Assembly (NCBI GenBank): GCA_900753295.1
Contig: CAADYQ010000019.1
Coordinates: forward strand, 1-36,194
Origin: Clostridia bacterium
Lineage (GTDB): Bacteria > Bacillota > Clostridia > Oscillospirales > CAG-272
Direction: 5' to 3'
Length of the DNA stretch: 36,194 nucleotides
In this document: in pieces, positions 7,043-14,343 of the stretch
How the letters are laid out: the number at the start of each line of letters is the position of its first letter
How positions within the stretch are numbered: the first letter of the stretch is position 1
Translations under genes and position numbers: made by a program
Notes under the pieces: generated by a model
What the model saw: the letters and a program-made list of their open reading frames with translations, nothing else
What the model was told of the DNA's origin: nothing
Database searches by the model: none

Positions 7043-8383
7043 TTAAAACGGGAATTTCATACCTTTTTTCTTGCGTCCGCCCTTGAATTTGCCCGCGGAC
7101 GAAAACTGCTTCATCAGTTTTTTGGTCTGTTCGAACTGCTTAAGAAGGCGGTTGACATCCTCAATGGAGGTTCCGCTGCCCTCGGCGATACGCTTGCGGC
7201 GGGAATAATTGAGGATATCCGGCTTCGCACGCTCGCGTGGGGTCATCGATTTGATTATCGCCTCGGTGCGCGCCACAGCCTTTTCGTCGATCTTTGCATC
7301 CTTGAGCGCCGAGGCGTTGACGCCCGGCATCATACCGAGCAGCTGCTCCATCGAGCCCATGTTTTTGATCTGCGCAAACTGATCGAGATAATCGTCAAGA
7401 GTAAAGCTCTGCTCGCGTATTTTGCGCTCAAGTTCCTCCGCCTGCTTCTCGTCATAAGCCGCCTGCGCCTTATCGATAAGCGTGAGCACATCGCCCATGC
7501 CGAGTATACGGCTTGCCATACGGTCGGGGTAAAACGGCTCTATCGCATCGATCTTTTCGCCGACGCCGATAAACTTTATCGGCTTTCCGGTAACGTATCT
7601 GACCGACAGCGCCGCGCCGCCGCGCGTATCGCCGTCGAGCTTTGTAAGGATCACGCCCGTGATATCGAGCATTTCATTGAACTTTTCCGCAACATTGACG
7701 GCGTCCTGACCTATCATGGAATCGACGGTAAGGAGTATCTCGGTCGGAGACGTTTCCGCCTTTATCGACTGAAGCTCGCCCATAAGCGCCTCGTCGATAT
7801 GCAGACGACCCGCCGTGTCGATAAACACCATATCGCAGAAATTCTTTTTGGCATACGCAAGACCGTTTTTTGCGATCGTTACGGGCGAAACATCGATACC
7901 CTCCGAATATACCGGAACACCAATCTGCTCGCCGAGTATCTGCAGCTGCTTTATAGCCGCGGGACGGTAAACGTCGCAGGCTACGAGCAGCGGCCGCTTG
8001 CCCTGCTTTTTATACATCGCGGCGAGCTTTGCCGCATGCGTGGTCTTACCCGCGCCCTGAAGTCCGACCATCATAATGACCGTGGGCGGATTTGAGGCTA
8101 TCGTCAGCTTTGACTGCGAGCCTCCCATAAGCTCGGTAAGCTCCTCATTTACTATTTTAACTATCTGCTGTGCCGGCAGAAGCGACTCAAGCACCTCTGT
8201 GCCGACCGCACGCTCGGTCACCTTTTTGGTGAATTCCTTTACGACCTTAAAGTTCACATCCGCTTCGAGCAGCGCCATTTTGACCTCGCGCATACCGGTG
8301 CGGACGTCAGCCTCCGTCAGCTTGCCCTTGTTTCTGAACTTCTTGAACGCCTCCGACAGCTTTTCGCTGAGACTTGCAAACAC
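7043..8383 (-). CDS. ffh: Signal recognition particle GTPase Ffh (SRP54)
   Basis: A 446-residue protein with the N domain at about 1-85, then the G domain with the P-loop GLQGAGKTT near 107-115, DTAGR, and TKLDGD. The C-terminal M domain is Met-rich with the RNA-binding segment SRRKRIAEGSG. Ffh binds 4.5S/SRP RNA and signal sequences and docks with FtsY to deliver nascent membrane proteins. It follows ylxM by 27 bases and precedes rpsP by 46. The tail GGRKKKGMKFPF is typical of Firmicutes Ffh. The SRP RNA gene is not in this window. Confidence 0.98.
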   Translation of the reverse strand: MFASLSEKLSEAFKKFRNKGKLTEADVRTGMREVKMALLEADVNFKVVKEFTKKVTERAVGTEVLESLLPAQQIVKIVNEELTELMGGSQSKLTIASNPPTVIMMVGLQGAGKTTHAAKLAAMYKKQGKRPLLVACDVYRPAAIKQLQILGEQIGVPVYSEGIDVSPVTIAKNGLAYAKKNFCDMVFIDTAGRLHIDEALMGELQSIKAETSPTEILLTVDSMIGQDAVNVAEKFNEMLDITGVILTKLDGDTRGGAALSVRYVTGKPIKFIGVGEKIDAIEPFYPDRMASRILGMGDVLTLIDKAQAAYDEKQAEELERKIREQSFTLDDYLDQFAQIKNMGSMEQLLGMMPGVNASALKDAKIDEKAVARTEAIIKSMTPRERAKPDILNYSRRKRIAEGSGTSIEDVNRLLKQFEQTKKLMKQFSSAGKFKGGRKKKGMKFPF

Positions 8384-8410
8384 CGATGATCTCCCTCCCC
8401 TTTTACGGTA

Positions 8411-8740
8411 TCAACTTACCGTTCCTATTATCTTCTCTATGGCGGCGGCGAGCCGCCCGTCGTCTCCCTTGCCTATCAGCGCACGCGCCTCATCGGCATA
8501 GATCTGCACATCGCGGAACCGGCGTGCAAGCCCGAGCTTTGCCTCATAAAACATAAGCTCATCACCCGCTTTTTTTATCAGATCTCTCACGCCCTGACGT
8601 GTGATGCCGAGCACCGATGCTATCTCGGCAAGAGACATATCGTCATTATAGTAATAATTCATTGCTTCACGGCGGTGCTCGCTGAGAAGCTCGCCGTAAA
8701 AATCAAGCAGATAACCAAGTTCAAGATTCTTTTCAAACAC
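8411..8740 (-). CDS. ylxM: YlxM family SRP-associated DNA-binding-like protein
   Basis: A 109-residue YlxM/p13-like protein. After the usual opening (FEKNLELGYLLDFYGELLS) comes a helix-turn-helix of sigma-70 region 4 type, DMSLAEIASVLGITRQGVRD near 36-55. Relatives stimulate SRP or FtsY GTPase activity or bind DNA. I chose the GTG at 8740 because GGAAGG lies 9 bases upstream and it matches the family N-terminus. An ATG 14 codons earlier would start inside the leader inverted repeat. It is the first gene of the ylxM-ffh-rpsP-khpA operon. Confidence 0.9.
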   Translation of the reverse strand: MFEKNLELGYLLDFYGELLSEHRREAMNYYYNDDMSLAEIASVLGITRQGVRDLIKKAGDELMFYEAKLGLARRFRDVQIYADEARALIGKGDDGRLAAAIEKIIGTVS

Positions 8741-8771
8741 GGCAAATATCCTTCCCGACTGCCGCAAAGCA

Positions 8772-8794
8772 GTGTAAAGCAAATCACTTTACAC
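8772..8794. repeat. Perfect inverted repeat at the ylxM transcription start
   Basis: GTGTAAAG (8772-8779) and CTTTACAC (8787-8794), separated by 7 bases, sit directly downstream of the -10 box of the ylxM promoter. A second pair, ACTGCCGC (8758-8765) and GCGGCAGT (8809-8816), surrounds it. It could be an operator or a 5' mRNA hairpin. Confidence 0.6.
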
Positions 8795-8823
8795 ATTATA
8801 CTACGAAGGCGGCAGTTTGTCAA
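8795..8823 (-). promoter_or_regulatory. Sigma-A promoter of the ylxM-ffh operon
   Basis: Minus strand TTGACA (8818-8823), 17 bases, TATAAT (8795-8800): an exact consensus promoter, as expected for an abundant housekeeping operon. Confidence 0.88.
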
Positions 8824-8873
8824 CAGGAAATTTTATTTTTATTCCGATTATTTGCGCGTTTTTACCTCCGGGA

Positions 8874-8902
8874 TTGACACCGCGCCACGCGGATGGTATA
8901 AT
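8874..8902 (+). promoter_or_regulatory. Sigma-A promoter of the AAA ATPase gene
   Basis: TTGACA (8874-8879), 17 bases, TATAAT (8897-8902), about 25 bases before an AAGGTGG ribosome site and the ATG at 8932. It diverges from the ylxM promoter. Confidence 0.88.
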
Positions 8903-8931
8903 AACTAAAAACGATACAAGGTGGTGCATCT

Positions 8932-9834
8932 ATGAAATACATCGACAGCTTCAGCATAGCATCGTTCAAGCAAGAGGAGGATTACATCCTCGAACGCAGG
9001 AAAACAAAAGCGGACATGACGTGCTATTCGAACAGCATCTACCCGTTCAATATATTCACATGGAAAAAGCTGCACACGATCGAATTTGAAAACATAACGA
9101 TCATATGCGGCGGCAACGGCTGCGGAAAATCAACGCTGCTGAACATAATAGCGGAAAAGCTCGGCGTTATGCGGCGCTCCCCCTTCAACTACACGCCGTA
9201 CTACGAGGATTATCTCAAGCTGTGCTCTGCCGAGCTGACATTCGGCAGGCGTTTGCCCGAAACCAGCCGCATAATAACGAGCGACGATGTATTTGATTTT
9301 CTTCTCGACATCCGCTCGCTGAACGTAGCCATAGACCGCAGGCGCGAGGATCTTTTCATTGAATACAACGATGGGAGCCGGAACAGCCGCGAATACCGTC
9401 TCTCCTCGCTCGATGACTACGACGAGCTTAAGCGCCGCAACGATGCACGGAGAATGACGAAATCGCAGTATGTCGGCCGCTCGCTGCCGAAAAATCTGAA
9501 CACCCAGTCAAACGGCGAGAGCGCGTTTACATATTTCACGCAGGAGATACGCGACAATGCGCTTTATCTGCTCGACGAGCCGGAAAACAGTCTTTCCGCC
9601 GCGCTTCAGAAAAAGCTTGCGGATTTTATAACCGACTCGGCGCGGTTTTACAACTGCCAGTTCATAATCTCAACGCATTCGCCCTTTCTGCTCGCAATGA
9701 AAGACGCGCTCGTTTACAACCTCGAGACGTCCCCTGCCGGCATATGCCGCTGGTACGATGTCGCCAGCGTGCGGCTGTGGTACGACTTTTTCCGTGAGCA
9801 TGAAGCGGAGATAAAATACGACCGGAAATACTGA
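8932..9834 (+). CDS. ABC-like AAA ATPase (COG3910-type predicted ATPase)
   Basis: A 300-residue cytoplasmic ATPase of the AAA_21/SMC-like type. The Walker A motif GGNGCGKST is at 60-68, an ABC-like signature SNGES sits near residue 190, the Walker B motif LYLLDEPE is near 212, and a D-loop/switch histidine lies in ISTHSPFLL near 245. Layout and motifs match the small stand-alone ATPases grouped as COG3910, whose role is not known. There is no partner nuclease (TOPRIM, HNH) next door, so OLD- or Gabija-like defence is not supported. It begins with its own consensus promoter. The next gene, a lipoprotein, starts 16 bases later and is probably in the same operon. Confidence 0.88.
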   Translation: MKYIDSFSIASFKQEEDYILERRKTKADMTCYSNSIYPFNIFTWKKLHTIEFENITIICGGNGCGKSTLLNIIAEKLGVMRRSPFNYTPYYEDYLKLCSAELTFGRRLPETSRIITSDDVFDFLLDIRSLNVAIDRRREDLFIEYNDGSRNSREYRLSSLDDYDELKRRNDARRMTKSQYVGRSLPKNLNTQSNGESAFTYFTQEIRDNALYLLDEPENSLSAALQKKLADFITDSARFYNCQFIISTHSPFLLAMKDALVYNLETSPAGICRWYDVASVRLWYDFFREHEAEIKYDRKY

Positions 9835-9850
9835 AAGGTAACTGTTTATC

Positions 9851-10768
9851 ATGAAAAAGATCATATTGAAAATGATATCGATCGCGGCGGCGCTCATCCT
9901 CTGCGCCCCGCTGCTTGCGGCTTGCAGCGGCGCCAACCTGCCGGGCAGCCGCGCTGAAAAATATGAAAACGCCGACAGGTACACTCCCGTTGCGCCCGAC
10001 GGAGTAAAGATAGGCGTCAATGTAAAAAAGATATGCATCTACTGGACTGCCGGAAGCGTGACCTTCGGTCAGGCGTTCGCTGATGCGATAGAGCTATACG
10101 AAGACAGCACGAGCACTCTCGACACACGTACGCGGATGCATTATTACCTTGACGGCGAAACGCTTTATGTGCGCTTTACAGCCTCGGGGAGCTTTACGCT
10201 CGGCGCGCTTTCCAAAAAGCTCACCGTAAATCTGCCCGCTGCGACTCGGTACGAAGAGATAGACATAAAAACAGTATCGGCATCGGTCCGCGCGGACAAG
10301 ATATCCGCGGATAATGTGGATATCGAAACGGTGTCCGGCAGGATACGTGCGCTCGATGTGGATGCCGTGGAAAGCGTCTCGCTCGAAACGGTATCCGGCG
10401 ATATCGAATGCAGCGTATCGGGCAAAGCGGACGATGTAAAGCTCGGCACAGTATCGGGCAACGCATCATTGACGCTTGCATCAAAAGCAGAGCTCAAGGT
10501 CGGAACGACGAGCGGACCCGTCAAGGTAACGGCACACGGCTCTCTCACAGAAGCGGACTTCGATTCCGTCTCCGGCTCCGTAACGCTTGACCTTCCCTCG
10601 GGTGCCGGGTTCGATGCCAAGTTCAAAACGGTGAGCGGAGAGTTTTCGTCCGATTTCAGCCTGAAGCCCGACGGCTCGCACTACACCTGCGGCGACGGCT
10701 CGCTGAAGCTCGACTTTTCGACCGTATCCGGCAACGTAAAGATCGGAGCCATCGATATTTCCGACTGA
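9851..10768 (+). CDS. Lipoprotein with DUF4097-type beta-helix repeats
   Basis: A 305-residue lipoprotein. The signal peptide has a lipobox LLAAC with the lipidated Cys25, placing it on the outer face of the membrane. From about residue 130 the protein consists of short beta repeats centred on TVSG or SVSG (ETVSG, KTVSA, GTVSG, DSVSG, KTVSG, STVSG) spaced roughly 18-22 residues, as in DUF4097 beta-helix proteins. In Firmicutes such proteins often accompany membrane-stress regulators (PspC/LiaF-type), but none is adjacent here. Function is unknown. It may share a transcript with the upstream ATPase; no clear terminator follows. Confidence 0.88.
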   Translation: MKKIILKMISIAAALILCAPLLAACSGANLPGSRAEKYENADRYTPVAPDGVKIGVNVKKICIYWTAGSVTFGQAFADAIELYEDSTSTLDTRTRMHYYLDGETLYVRFTASGSFTLGALSKKLTVNLPAATRYEEIDIKTVSASVRADKISADNVDIETVSGRIRALDVDAVESVSLETVSGDIECSVSGKADDVKLGTVSGNASLTLASKAELKVGTTSGPVKVTAHGSLTEADFDSVSGSVTLDLPSGAGFDAKFKTVSGEFSSDFSLKPDGSHYTCGDGSLKLDFSTVSGNVKIGAIDISD

Positions 10769-10793
10769 TTTTGACACGTTTTTCAAAAAACAC

Positions 10794-10822
10794 TTGACAC
10801 GCCGCTAATATTTAACTATAAT
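10794..10822 (+). promoter_or_regulatory. Sigma-A promoter of mscL
   Basis: TTGACA (10794-10799), 17 bases, TATAAT (10817-10822). A second TTGACAC at 10771 makes a short direct repeat upstream. Confidence 0.87.
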
Positions 10823-10856
10823 TTAATCATCATCATTGAATTGCCCGGAGGTTCTT

Positions 10857-11405
10857 ATGGCAAAAAAGAAAAAAGAAAAGAAGTCCGGCTTTTGGTCAGA
10901 CTTCCGTAAATTCATCATGCGCGGCAACGTGCTCGATCTTGCAGTCGCCGTTGTTGTCGGCGGTGCGTTCAACAAGATCGTTTCCGGTCTTGTGTCCTAC
11001 ATCATCAACCCCTTTATCGGTATCTTCATGAAGGAAGGCAGCCTTGACACCGTCAAGACAGTCATCACTCCCGCTGTTCTCGCCGAGGACGGCGTGACCG
11101 TTGTCACTCCCGAGGTCGCCATTCTTTGGGGCACATGGCTCCAGACCATTCTCGATTTCCTTATCATCGCGCTCGTGATATTCATCATCGTGCGCTCCTT
11201 ATCCAAGGCTGAGACAGCGCTCCATGCACGTCAGATAGCCGAAAAGGAAGCAGCCGACAAGGTAGCCGCTGAAAAGGCTGAGGAAGAAAAGAAGGCAGCC
11301 GAGGAAGCAGCCGCCGCTCTCGAGGCCGAAAACAAGAAGCTGCGCGAGTCGCTTCTCCACCAGGAAAAGCTCCTCAGCGACATTCTTGCCGCTATGAAGA
11401 AGTAA
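10857..11405 (+). CDS. mscL: Large-conductance mechanosensitive channel with extended cytoplasmic helix
   Basis: A 182-residue MscL, against about 120-150 in most bacteria. The N-terminal helix and TM1 (FRKFIMRGNVLDLAVAVVVG and on, to about 50) match the family, and TM2 spans about 90-113. MscL forms a homopentameric pore that opens under membrane tension to release solutes on osmotic downshock. Between TM2 and the short terminal helix (LHQEKLLSDILAAMKK) lies about 45 residues of Ala/Glu/Lys-rich sequence (about 118-162), probably a long coiled coil. The ATG at 10857 has GGAGG 5 bases upstream and was preferred to one 7 codons earlier. A consensus promoter precedes it and a strong terminator follows. 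Confidence 0.95.
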   Translation: MAKKKKEKKSGFWSDFRKFIMRGNVLDLAVAVVVGGAFNKIVSGLVSYIINPFIGIFMKEGSLDTVKTVITPAVLAEDGVTVVTPEVAILWGTWLQTILDFLIIALVIFIIVRSLSKAETALHARQIAEKEAADKVAAEKAEEEKKAAEEAAAALEAENKKLRESLLHQEKLLSDILAAMKK

Positions 11406-11410
11406 TTCAA

Positions 11411-11458
11411 AATAAAAACGATGCTGTCGTGCCAAGGCGCGACAGCATCGTTTTTATT
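11411..11458. terminator. Bidirectional terminator between mscL and the dgoK-like gene
   Basis: Arms 11411-11429 and 11440-11458 are a perfect 19-bp inverted repeat ending in A-rich and T-rich sides, so it can stop transcription from both convergent genes. Confidence 0.93.
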
Positions 11459-11466
11459 CTTAGTTT

Positions 11467-12453
11467 TCAATGAGTCTCTTTATACTTGTAATAGACCTTC
11501 ATGGCTCCGATATTCGGGGCGATGCGCGCCGCCTCTGGGTCTACGCCCACAGCCTTTATGCCGTATATCTTAAGCATTTCAAGGAAAAGCTCTCGCAGCG
11601 GCGACGAGCCGCCGACATAGACCGGCTGTCCGTCAGGCAATGCCTTCATCAGTCGCATATCCCCTTCAAGTATCGCACCCATCATGAAATTCGCCGCATC
11701 GTCACGGTCCTTTCCGACGCGCTGCATGACCCATACCTTTGAAAGCGCGGGTGACAGTCCCCACTCGGACGCAAATTCCGCACCCCATTTCAGCATATCC
11801 GGCTTTATCACCTGTATGACGGGCGACGGCACGGCGCGGCGCAGTAGCGTGTTCTCCGACACGGCGGCTGTAAGCTCGCCGCACATGGAGGAATATATTT
11901 TTTCGATCTTCCCTTCCTCATTCACGCTTATTATCTTATTGTACGAACCGGGAAGCAACAGTGTGAACGCGCCCGTGATACCCATGCGTTCCGCTATACC
12001 GTAAAGCTCGCATTCCTCGCCGCTCATGACCTCGGTATACATAAGGTCGCCGACGCCCTTGACGCCGGGGATGAACAGTATCGGGATGCCCGATACATCC
12101 GGCATGGTCACCAGCTCGGAATGCGCCGCCGTATCTTCGGGGGATACCGGCATCACCACGTGGTGTATGTGGTATATCCCCACGTGCGACGAAAGAGTGC
12201 CGGAGCATATAACGGCTTCGACATCCGCCTCGGCGAGTGAATTGCGGTCGAGCATTTCTCTTATCGCGCGTCCGAGCGTTTCGCGCAGTATCTCATCCGA
12301 ACGCTCGCGCACGGCATCGCGGACGCCTGTTTTGTATTTTATCTCGTCAAGCGGTTGCGCCGCGGCAAGCGCCCCGGCGATATCTTTTCCCTCCGCCCCG
12401 CGATAAAGGCGCAGGCGCATATTGGTCGTTCCGCAATCCACAAGTATAAGCAT
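11467..12453 (-). CDS. 2-dehydro-3-deoxygalactonokinase-like sugar-acid kinase (DgoK family)
   Basis: A 328-residue ASKHA-fold kinase of the DgoK family. The N-terminal phosphate-1 motif is VDCGTTNMRLRLYRG, and the family block (IPGVKGVGDLMYTEVMSGEE near 145-165) corresponds to the MRGEE region of known DgoK proteins. The family phosphorylates 2-keto-3-deoxygalactonate. The usual companions (aldolase DgoA, dehydratase, transporter, regulator) are missing here, so the exact substrate is uncertain. It has its own promoter and no operon partner. It converges on mscL with a shared terminator. Confidence 0.82.
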   Translation of the reverse strand: MLILVDCGTTNMRLRLYRGAEGKDIAGALAAAQPLDEIKYKTGVRDAVRERSDEILRETLGRAIREMLDRNSLAEADVEAVICSGTLSSHVGIYHIHHVVMPVSPEDTAAHSELVTMPDVSGIPILFIPGVKGVGDLMYTEVMSGEECELYGIAERMGITGAFTLLLPGSYNKIISVNEEGKIEKIYSSMCGELTAAVSENTLLRRAVPSPVIQVIKPDMLKWGAEFASEWGLSPALSKVWVMQRVGKDRDDAANFMMGAILEGDMRLMKALPDGQPVYVGGSSPLRELFLEMLKIYGIKAVGVDPEAARIAPNIGAMKVYYKYKETH

Positions 12454-12500
12454 TTATCACACTTCCTTACTTTTTAATGCAAGCTACTTTGTTTTTCAAC

Positions 12501-12529
12501 ATTATACTACAAAAAAACGCCTGTGTCTA
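12501..12529 (-). promoter_or_regulatory. Promoter of the dgoK-like gene
   Basis: Minus strand TAGACA (12524-12529), 17 bases, TATAAT (12501-12506). The -35 box lies in the loop of a hairpin-prone A7...T7 sequence (12511-12548) shared with the divergent promoter. Confidence 0.7.
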
Positions 12530-12549
12530 TACGGGCGCGGCTTTTTTTA

Positions 12550-12578
12550 TTGACTTTTCGCACGCATGCTGATATAAT
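12550..12578 (+). promoter_or_regulatory. Sigma-A promoter of the HerA/YjgR-like gene
   Basis: TTGACT (12550-12555), 17 bases, TATAAT (12573-12578), followed by a GAGGTGA ribosome site before the ATG at 12623. Confidence 0.83.
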
Positions 12579-12622
12579 ATCTTTTGTAAATAAGATCACA
12601 CACATTACCGAGGTGACATACA

Positions 12623-14152
12623 ATGCTAAAAGACGGAAAACTTTTAATAGGCAGGGGAGACGTTGACGCCTCAATACTGCCGGCAATGGCAAACAGACAC
12701 GGTCTTATCGCGGGCGCGACCGGGACCGGCAAGACCATAACGCTGAAGGTCATGGCGGAGTCCTTCTCCGACCTCGGCGTCCCGGTATTCCTCGCCGACG
12801 TCAAGGGCGACCTCGGCGGCTGCGTAAAGGCGGGGACCATGAACTCCGCTATCGAAAAGCGGCTCGGCGGGATGGGGATAGATCCGTCGGATTTTGCGCT
12901 GAAAAGCTATCCCGTACGCTTTTGGGATGTTTACGGCGAAGGCGGACACCCGGTCAGGACCACGGTGAGCGAAATGGGTTCTTCCCTGCTGGCGCGTCTG
13001 CTGGGGCTCACCGACGTTCAGGCGGGCGTGCTTTCCATCGTATTCCGCGTGGCGGACGACAAGGGCTGGCTGCTCATCGACCTCAAAGATCTGCGCTCCA
13101 TGGTCGCGTATGTCTCGGATCACGCCTCCGAGCTTCTCAACCAATACGGGAACATATCGCGCCAGTCTGCCGGCGCCATACAGCGCGCGCTACTTCAGCT
13201 TGAGGATGCGGGCGGGACTTTGTTCTTCGGCGAGCCGGACATAAAGCTTGAGGACTGGATGCAGACCGACACAGACGGGCGCGGTTTTATAAATATCTTC
13301 CACTGCGCCAGGCTGTATCAGTCGCCGCTGCTCTACTCCACCTTCATGCTGTGGCTACTGGCGGAGCTGTTTGAGGAGCTACCGGAGGCAGGCGATCTTG
13401 AAAAGCCGAAGCTCGTGTTCTTCTTTGACGAGGCGCATCTGCTTTTCAACGGCGCGCCGAAGGCACTGCGCGACAAGGTGGAGCAGGTGGTAAAGCTGAT
13501 ACGCTCAAAGGGTGTGGGCATATACTTTATCACACAGCAGCCGTCGGATATCCCCGATCCGATACTGGCTCAGCTCGGAAACCGCGTACAGCACGCCCTG
13601 CGTGCGTACACGCCCGCCGAGCAGAAGGCTATACGCGCCGCGGCGCAGTCCTTCCGCGTAAACCCGAAATTTGACACCGAAGAGGTGCTGACCGAGCTGG
13701 GTACCGGTGAGGCGCTTGTGAGCTTCCTTGACGAAAAAGGCAGACCGACGGTAGTTGAGCGCGCAACGATCCTCCCGCCCCAGTCGGCGATGGGCGCGAT
13801 AGACGACGCGCGCCGCAAAGCCGAGATACATGCGGACGACATGTTCGGCAAATACGAGGTAGCCGTGGACAATGAATCCGCCTATGAAATAATAAACGCG
13901 GAAAAGAAGGATGCCGAGGAGCGCGCAGCCGAGGAAGCGCGCGAACAGGCAGAGGAAAAGGAGCGCACAGCCGCCGCAAAAGAAAAGGAAAAGGCAGAGC
14001 GCGCAAAGGAAAAGGAAAAAGCCAAAAAAACATCGACACGAAAAAAATCCACTCTCTCCAAAGTCGCGGATTCGGCAATGAGCAGCGTCGGGCGCGAGAT
14101 AGGACGCCAGATAGGGCGCGGACTTTTCGGTACGATAAAAAAACTGTTCTGA
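12623..14152 (+). CDS. HerA-like ATPase, YjgR/DUF853 family
   Basis: A 509-residue FtsK-HerA-type ATPase. Walker A is GATGTGKT at 31-38, Walker B is VFFFDEAHLLF near 268-278, and FITQQPSDIPDPILAQLGNRVQHALR is the conserved block near 302-327, here naming its key parts Thr-Gln-Gln-Pro and Gly-Asn-Arg. YjgR proteins are widespread, cytoplasmic and poorly characterised; they lack a partner NurA nuclease, as here. The last 100 residues are a charged Ala/Glu/Lys helix ending in a basic amphipathic tail (GREIGRQIGRGLFGTIKKLF). It is monocistronic, with its own promoter and terminator. Confidence 0.9.
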   Translation: MLKDGKLLIGRGDVDASILPAMANRHGLIAGATGTGKTITLKVMAESFSDLGVPVFLADVKGDLGGCVKAGTMNSAIEKRLGGMGIDPSDFALKSYPVRFWDVYGEGGHPVRTTVSEMGSSLLARLLGLTDVQAGVLSIVFRVADDKGWLLIDLKDLRSMVAYVSDHASELLNQYGNISRQSAGAIQRALLQLEDAGGTLFFGEPDIKLEDWMQTDTDGRGFINIFHCARLYQSPLLYSTFMLWLLAELFEELPEAGDLEKPKLVFFFDEAHLLFNGAPKALRDKVEQVVKLIRSKGVGIYFITQQPSDIPDPILAQLGNRVQHALRAYTPAEQKAIRAAAQSFRVNPKFDTEEVLTELGTGEALVSFLDEKGRPTVVERATILPPQSAMGAIDDARRKAEIHADDMFGKYEVAVDNESAYEIINAEKKDAEERAAEEAREQAEEKERTAAAKEKEKAERAKEKEKAKKTSTRKKSTLSKVADSAMSSVGREIGRQIGRGLFGTIKKLF

Positions 14153-14158
14153 CACCCT

Positions 14159-14198
14159 GGGAGTCGCACGCTTTTGCGCGGCGACTCCCCGTTTTTTA
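14159..14198 (+). terminator. Terminator after the YjgR-like gene
   Basis: GGGAGTCGC (14159-14167) pairs with GCGACTCCC (14181-14189), followed by CGTTTTTTAT. The hairpin begins 7 bases after the stop codon. Confidence 0.92.
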
Positions 14199-14248
14199 TA
14201 AAAAAAGCGTATACCCACCGCTTAAAAATAGAATTTAACAATTTCGTT

Positions 14249-14277
14249 TTACATTATACGACACAATGTGATATAAT
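14249..14277 (+). promoter_or_regulatory. Extended -10 promoter of the P-type ATPase gene
   Basis: TATAAT (14272-14277) preceded by TG at the extended -10 position (tgaTATAAT). The -35 at the right spacing is only TTACAT (14249-14254). Confidence 0.6.
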
Positions 14278-14343
14278 GTTAGAGTATTGTGCCGCAGTTT
14301 TTCCAATCCAAAGACATGACACATCCGAAAGGACGCATATCGA

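Noticed and set aside
8932..9834. Gabija/OLD-type defence gene
   Set aside because: No TOPRIM domain in the protein and no helicase or nuclease next to it; only the ATPase part is similar.
9851..10768. TVSG repeats as a DNA tandem repeat
   Set aside because: The periodicity is at protein level with variable spacing and divergent codons, typical of beta-helix proteins and not of a recent DNA duplication.
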